NCBI GenBank assembly: GCA_021773555.1
Contig: JAJFKA010000187.1
Location: forward strand, 1-46,746
DNA: 46,746 bases
Reading direction: 5' to 3'
From: Gammaproteobacteria bacterium
GTDB taxonomy: Bacteria > Pseudomonadota > Gammaproteobacteria > Pseudomonadales > Azotimanducaceae
Shown here: positions 43,292-46,746 of the stretch, in pieces
Layout of the letters: each line of letters begins with the position of its first letter
Position numbering within the stretch: position 1 is the first letter of the stretch
Notes under the pieces: model-generated
Databases searched by the model: none
What the model saw: only the letters and a program-made list of their open reading frames with translations
What the model was told of the DNA's origin: nothing
Position numbers and translations under genes: made by a program

Positions 43292-43591
43292 TTATTCAGG
43301 AGTCGGGACCGGGTAACAAGGATGTGCCTGGCGGGTGACCAGTGGCAGCACCCTGGGTTGATAGATTTCAGTGAATGCCTGACCCTGGCGATGCCCGTCC
43401 AGATGGGCCTGGGTCAGCCATTGCTCCACCAGAAAAAACACGTCCGGCTCCAGCGCGGACCGGTAGGCCTCGAATCGAGCACAACCCGGTTCCTTAAGAG
43501 ACATCGCTGCCTGCTGACCAAGTAACGTGGCGACCGTCTCAGTATCGCCAGGTTCATTCACGGTTAATACCACGTTCAAATAAATCATCAC
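43292..43591 (-). CDS. Putative antibiotic-biosynthesis-monooxygenase (ABM)-family protein
   Basis: A 99-residue ferredoxin-like protein. It begins MIYLNVVLTVNEPGD and has EPGCARFEAYRSALEPDVFFLVEQWLTQAHLDGHRQGQAF, the ABM/YgiN core; such small enzymes act as quinol monooxygenases or bind quinone-like substrates. The C-terminal HPCYPVPTPE is proline-rich. ATG at 43591 follows GGGTGATG. It stands alone between two plus-strand operons. Confidence 0.8.
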   Translation of the reverse strand: MMIYLNVVLTVNEPGDTETVATLLGQQAAMSLKEPGCARFEAYRSALEPDVFFLVEQWLTQAHLDGHRQGQAFTEIYQPRVLPLVTRQAHPCYPVPTPE

Positions 43592-43749
43592 CCACCCTTC
43601 TCGTGATTGTGCAGAACTCCCACACGTACGCCGATTTCAGTATACCGGGTCACCAAAGTTATAGACCAGGCCATCCTGCCTTGTCCGCCATTGCTTCCGG
43701 AACTTTGTTAGTGTTGAATCAGTCGACCGTAACCTGATGGGAGCAGGCG

Positions 43750-44250
43750 ATGTCGAGTAATGAGCAAGCAACGCTGGTAACCGCTGATATGGCCGATCGC
43801 AAGGGCGTGTGGGGCAATGAAAGAACGTCGCCGCCAATATCAGAATCCGATATTCGCAAGTGGGCTATCGCAACCTACTGGCCGGAGAAACCCCCTTCGA
43901 TCTACTGGGATCCCGACTACGCGTCTACGACACGCTATGGCGGGATCATCGCACCACCGGATTTCAATCCATTTGCATGGCCGGTCGATCGCCCCCGTCC
44001 CAGGGTTGCGACGAAGCGAGACAAGAACAGTGAGCGTCGTGGTCAAACCGGGCTTAATGGGGGTCAAACTGATACCTACGGCGTACCCATGAAAGCCGGG
44101 GATATCATTCGCTCACGATCACGACTCAAGGACTGGAACGAAAGGCAGGGCAGGATGGGTCTGATGTTATACACGTTTACAGAAACCGAGTGGTGTAATC
44201 AGTTCGATGAACTGGTGCGAACCAGAATTTCCACAGGCATACGCTACTGA
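43750..44250 (+). CDS. MaoC-like hot-dog protein (FAS1-type dehydratase N-domain)
   Basis: A 166-residue hot-dog-fold protein. It has PPISESDIRKWAIATYWPE near residue 30, YWDPDYASTTRYGGIIAPPDFNPFAW and a closing AGDIIRSRSRLKDWNERQGRMGLMLYTFTETEW. This is the N-terminal half of MaoC-type dehydratases in which two half-subunits combine. It is followed 22 bp later by a second hot-dog gene, so the two probably form a heteromeric hydratase or dehydratase for acyl-thioesters. ATG at 43750 has GGGAG. Confidence 0.75.
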   Translation: MSSNEQATLVTADMADRKGVWGNERTSPPISESDIRKWAIATYWPEKPPSIYWDPDYASTTRYGGIIAPPDFNPFAWPVDRPRPRVATKRDKNSERRGQTGLNGGQTDTYGVPMKAGDIIRSRSRLKDWNERQGRMGLMLYTFTETEWCNQFDELVRTRISTGIRY

Positions 44251-44272
44251 TACCAATGACACAGGAAATCAC

Positions 44273-44719
44273 ATGACCATCAACCTCTACTTTGAAGACG
44301 TAAACATCGGTGACGAAGTGCCTGCGTGGGCGCGAAAAACCTCCTTTATGGAGTGGAACCGCTATGCGGCCGTGAACGATGAATTTGTACCTTTTCACAT
44401 GGATGACAAAGCCGGCGTCGCCGCAAAAAATGAACAAGGCGCTTTTGGCATGGGTAACCTGCGATACGCCTACATCGTCAATGCACTGCGTGACTGGATT
44501 GGAGACGAGGCAGAAATCCGCGAGGTGGGTTGCCAGTACCGTGCCATCAACCAGAAGGACGACGTGTTGACAGTGACGGGCAAGGTCACAGAAAAGAAAA
44601 CAGAAGGTGGTGAAAACCTCGTCATGCTGACGACCAATGTCGTGAACCAGAACAATGAAGCGACCTGCCCGGGCCATGCGGTTCTGGTATTACCGAATCG
44701 CGTGAATTCGGGCAGTTGA
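44273..44719 (+). CDS. MaoC-like dehydratase/hydratase
   Basis: A 148-residue hot-dog protein. It has LYFEDVNIGDEVPAWAR at the start and NDEFVPFHMDDKAGVAAKNEQGAFGMGNLRYAYIVNAL, matching the hydratase motif region (the usual catalytic Asp/His lies in this loop, here DEFVPFHMD). The later strand VGCQYRAINQKDDVLTVTGKVTEK also fits. It partners with the preceding hot-dog gene. ATG at 44273 follows GGAAATCAC; an in-frame start at 44207 overlaps the neighbour and is not used. Confidence 0.78.
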   Translation: MTINLYFEDVNIGDEVPAWARKTSFMEWNRYAAVNDEFVPFHMDDKAGVAAKNEQGAFGMGNLRYAYIVNALRDWIGDEAEIREVGCQYRAINQKDDVLTVTGKVTEKKTEGGENLVMLTTNVVNQNNEATCPGHAVLVLPNRVNSGS

Positions 44720-44752
44720 CCTGTAGTAATCACGGGTCCGGGAATACAACCG

Positions 44753-45502
44753 ATGAATGAATTTGATCAAAAGTTGACTGAACTCCGCGTGTTTGGATTC
44801 ACCATAATCGAGGAAGTTCTCGATGATAAGTCTGTGGCCCGCTTGCGCGACTTTGTGGTTAAAGCCGAAGAAGGTATCGGCGTTGATACCGGACATCGTG
44901 GCGTCGCCCGACATGTGGCCAATCTTATCAATCTTGATCCAATGTTTTTTCCACTAATCGATCACGAAAAGGTTTTGCCTTACATTGAAGCGATCATGGG
45001 CAGGGATCTGATCCTGGGAAGCCTGAACTCTCGTCTCGTGCGACCGGGTGATGGCAAACAAACCCTGCACAGTGATATTCCACTGCCACTACATCAGTAC
45101 GGTACGCACGCGCCGATCATGATGAACACCATCTGGCCGCTGCATGACTACACCATAGACAATGGCGCGACTTTCGTTGTACCCGGCAGTCACCAGAGCC
45201 ATTTGCAGGAACCCCCACCTGGCTTCGAGCTGCGCTACGATATGCAGGCAGTTACTCCCGCGGGGAGTGTCATCATCATCAACGGACAGACCTGGCACGG
45301 TGGCGGGGAGAACAGAACCGAATCAATTCGGGCTGCGATGTTCGGACACTATCGTTACGGCCAGTGGACAAGATTTCAGTGTGATCCCCACGATCAGTTT
45401 CCGGAAGCATGGCTGGAGCTATTGAATCCGCGCCAGAAACAACTGCTCAGAATGACTGAAGGCGTCACGGGACGGCACGGCGCGGACTTTTACGAACGCT
45501 AA
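44753..45502 (+). CDS. Phytanoyl-CoA dioxygenase-family Fe(II)/2-oxoglutarate oxygenase
   Basis: A 249-residue PhyH-type oxygenase. HxD is in TLHSDIPLP, then IWPLHDYTIDNGATFVVPGSHQS, typical of the family, and the distal His and 2-oxoglutarate Arg in TWHGGGENRTESIRAAMFGHY. It lies 33 bp downstream of the MaoC pair in the same direction, suggesting an acyl-CoA or related substrate path that combines hydroxylation with hydration. ATG at 44753 is followed immediately by a second ATG-like codon pair. It is the third PhyH-type gene in this window. Confidence 0.87.
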   Translation: MNEFDQKLTELRVFGFTIIEEVLDDKSVARLRDFVVKAEEGIGVDTGHRGVARHVANLINLDPMFFPLIDHEKVLPYIEAIMGRDLILGSLNSRLVRPGDGKQTLHSDIPLPLHQYGTHAPIMMNTIWPLHDYTIDNGATFVVPGSHQSHLQEPPPGFELRYDMQAVTPAGSVIIINGQTWHGGGENRTESIRAAMFGHYRYGQWTRFQCDPHDQFPEAWLELLNPRQKQLLRMTEGVTGRHGADFYER

Positions 45503-45561
45503 CCCGGTTTGATGCCCCGGAGTTCTGTTTCCAACCCGGCGATGTGCGGAACAGATTAACA

Positions 45562-46746
45562 CTACAACTGCTCTGCCATCTTTTCCGCAATCATCACGGT
45601 CGTCAGATGAGTATTGGCTCGCGGCACGTTTGGCATGACTGACGCGTCTATCACGCGCAAACCTTGAGTACCCAGCACCTGGCAGGCCGAGTCCACTACG
45701 GTGCGAGGGTCATCTGACGACCCCATACGACACGTACAGGTCGCATGCTGGGTATCGCCTGCATAGGACAACATCCATTGATCCAGATCTGAGTCCCGAC
45801 ATTCGCTGATTGGCTTTTCATCACCCATGCGCATACTCGATTCTGCTATCAGCTCAAACGCCGGATGCGCTGCAATTTCCAAAAGTCGCCTGACGCCGTC
45901 TCGAAGGCGCACCAGATCGCGTTCATCGCTGAGCATATTTTCATCGATTACGGGTTCGTCACCAGGGCTCCTCGAGCGCAGCCGCAGTGTTCCCCGGGAG
46001 TAACATTCGTTGACCCAGGCACCAATGGTTCCAATCCTGTCCTTGTCTCTCACCACATGGCGCGTGATGCCGTCGCCAAGACGATTCATGCCTACTATCA
46101 TCATGTCACCCGGTCCTGCACCGGCGAGTTCAGAACTGTAGCGAATGCAGCAGTTGGTGTGTCGAAAATCAACAGGCATCAGGTAGTCCGGTTTCAGCAC
46201 GTAACTGAAGCCGACGATGGGATGATCCTGAAATCCTTCACCTACCGGCAGGTCAAGCCTGACGGGAATGTCCACCTCCGCAAGATGGTCAGCCGGTCCA
46301 ATGCCCGAGCGCATCAGAATCGTCGGCGAATGGACTGCGCCCGCCGAGAGGATAATGCAATCGCCAAACATTTCCTGCTGATCCTCAAGCCGCACGCCAA
46401 TGGCGCGGCTACCTTCGAAGATGATCTGATCGATTTTGCAGTTACCCACAATCGTTAAGTTGTTTCGACCACGACCCGGCTCCAGATAGGCGTCATTGGT
46501 ACTAACCCGGCGACCATTCAGGCTGTTGATCGCATAGGGAGAAACCCCCAGGGCACCAGGCGCATTGTGATCAGGAGCGAAATCGTAACCATTGCAGAGT
46601 GCACTCTCCAGCAGGGCACGGTCTACCGGGCCAAATTCATTTAGCGATGCCCGGAAAACAGGGATCGGACCACTGTCGCCGTGGTAGTGCGCACTGCCGT
46701 AAAACAAGTCATTCTCAAGCCGATTAAAATACGGCAGGACGTCCTC
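45562..46746 (-). CDS. GMC-family FAD-dependent oxidoreductase, C-terminal part (5' end beyond the window)
   Basis: The frame is open to the window edge; 394 codons of an expected 530 or so are present. At the edge EDVLPYFNRLEND fits the middle of GMC oxidoreductases. Further in are YLEPGRGRNNLTIVGN, IILSAGAVHSPTILMRSGIGP, LPVGEGFQDHP and the catalytic C-terminal region ATCTCRMGSSDDPRTVVD with NTHLTTVMIAEKMAEQL. It probably oxidises an alcohol such as choline or a long-chain alcohol, passing electrons to oxygen or the chain. The N-terminal FAD-binding GxGxxG lies outside. Partial. Confidence 0.88.
   Translation of the reverse strand, partial: EDVLPYFNRLENDLFYGSAHYHGDSGPIPVFRASLNEFGPVDRALLESALCNGYDFAPDHNAPGALGVSPYAINSLNGRRVSTNDAYLEPGRGRNNLTIVGNCKIDQIIFEGSRAIGVRLEDQQEMFGDCIILSAGAVHSPTILMRSGIGPADHLAEVDIPVRLDLPVGEGFQDHPIVGFSYVLKPDYLMPVDFRHTNCCIRYSSELAGAGPGDMMIVGMNRLGDGITRHVVRDKDRIGTIGAWVNECYSRGTLRLRSRSPGDEPVIDENMLSDERDLVRLRDGVRRLLEIAAHPAFELIAESSMRMGDEKPISECRDSDLDQWMLSYAGDTQHATCTCRMGSSDDPRTVVDSACQVLGTQGLRVIDASVMPNVPRANTHLTTVMIAEKMAEQL

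Overview
This window looks like a piece of an aerobic gammaproteobacterial chromosome, probably from a marine or otherwise environmental lineage. That is inferred from gene content: a high-potential iron-sulfur protein, several periplasmic mono-heme c-type cytochromes, a CYP153-type P450, TrxC, AtoE, a gammaproteobacterial-type LexA box, and many lipid and xenobiotic enzyme families (three phytanoyl-CoA-type dioxygenases, three luciferase-like flavin oxidoreductases, MaoC hot-dog proteins, thioesterase, GST, dienelactone hydrolase). No rRNA, tRNA, CRISPR array, prophage or transposase gene is visible. The window begins exactly with a 141-bp palindromic MITE-like element and ends inside a GMC oxidoreductase gene.

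Layout. 1-4.5 kb: MITE-like palindrome, two overlapping cytochrome c genes (-), an operon of MaoC-like protein, acyl-CoA thioesterase and MFS transporter (+), then a Tat-exported HiPIP (-). 4.7-9.5 kb: HisN-like phosphatase, metallo-beta-lactamase hydrolase, then a minus-strand island of small P-loop kinase-like genes with a methyltransferase, a DUF2087 protein and a tiny Walker-A micro-ORF. 9.5-16.3 kb: an exported protein, an MDR oxidoreductase, a C-type-lectin/exosortase-sorted protein, dinB under a LexA box, a frameshifted GAF/degenerate-GGDEF gene and a large acyltransferase. 16.4-21.2 kb: a minus-strand run read as LLM oxidoreductase, alpha/beta hydrolase and PhyH dioxygenase (the three coupled by 4-nt overlaps), then VOC protein, CDF transporter, a STAS-like gene remnant and a GNAT. 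21.3-28.6 kb: serine hydrolase, second LLM enzyme, AtoE, DksA-like protein, TPP enzyme, DUF1330 protein and second PhyH enzyme. 28.7-32.9 kb: an MFS transporter whose frame runs without a stop into thioredoxin 2, then cytochrome c and an alanine:cation symporter with a large insert. 33.1-38.8 kb: SDR, nucleoside phosphorylase, a decayed bile-acid-symporter-like gene, HPRT, an epimerase/reductase, a prolyl aminopeptidase-like hydrolase and a third LLM enzyme. 38.8-46.7 kb: CYP153-like P450, GST, phosphoesterase, small DUF proteins, dienelactone hydrolase, a MaoC pair plus third PhyH dioxygenase, and the partial GMC oxidoreductase.

Functionally the window suggests a generalist that takes up and oxidises fatty, branched or terpenoid-like compounds: P450, flavin and Fe(II)/2-oxoglutarate oxygenases, hydrolases, hot-dog enzymes and fatty-acid transport. 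Substrates cannot be read from the sequence. I did not find a clear-cut new defence or mobile system. The points most worth following are the MFS-TrxC continuous frame, the coupled LLM/hydrolase/dioxygenase operon, the P-loop kinase island with its Walker-A micro-ORF, and several gene remnants (GGDEF, bile-acid symporter, STAS-like) that show local gene decay. All domain calls were made by eye from motifs; no database search was run.
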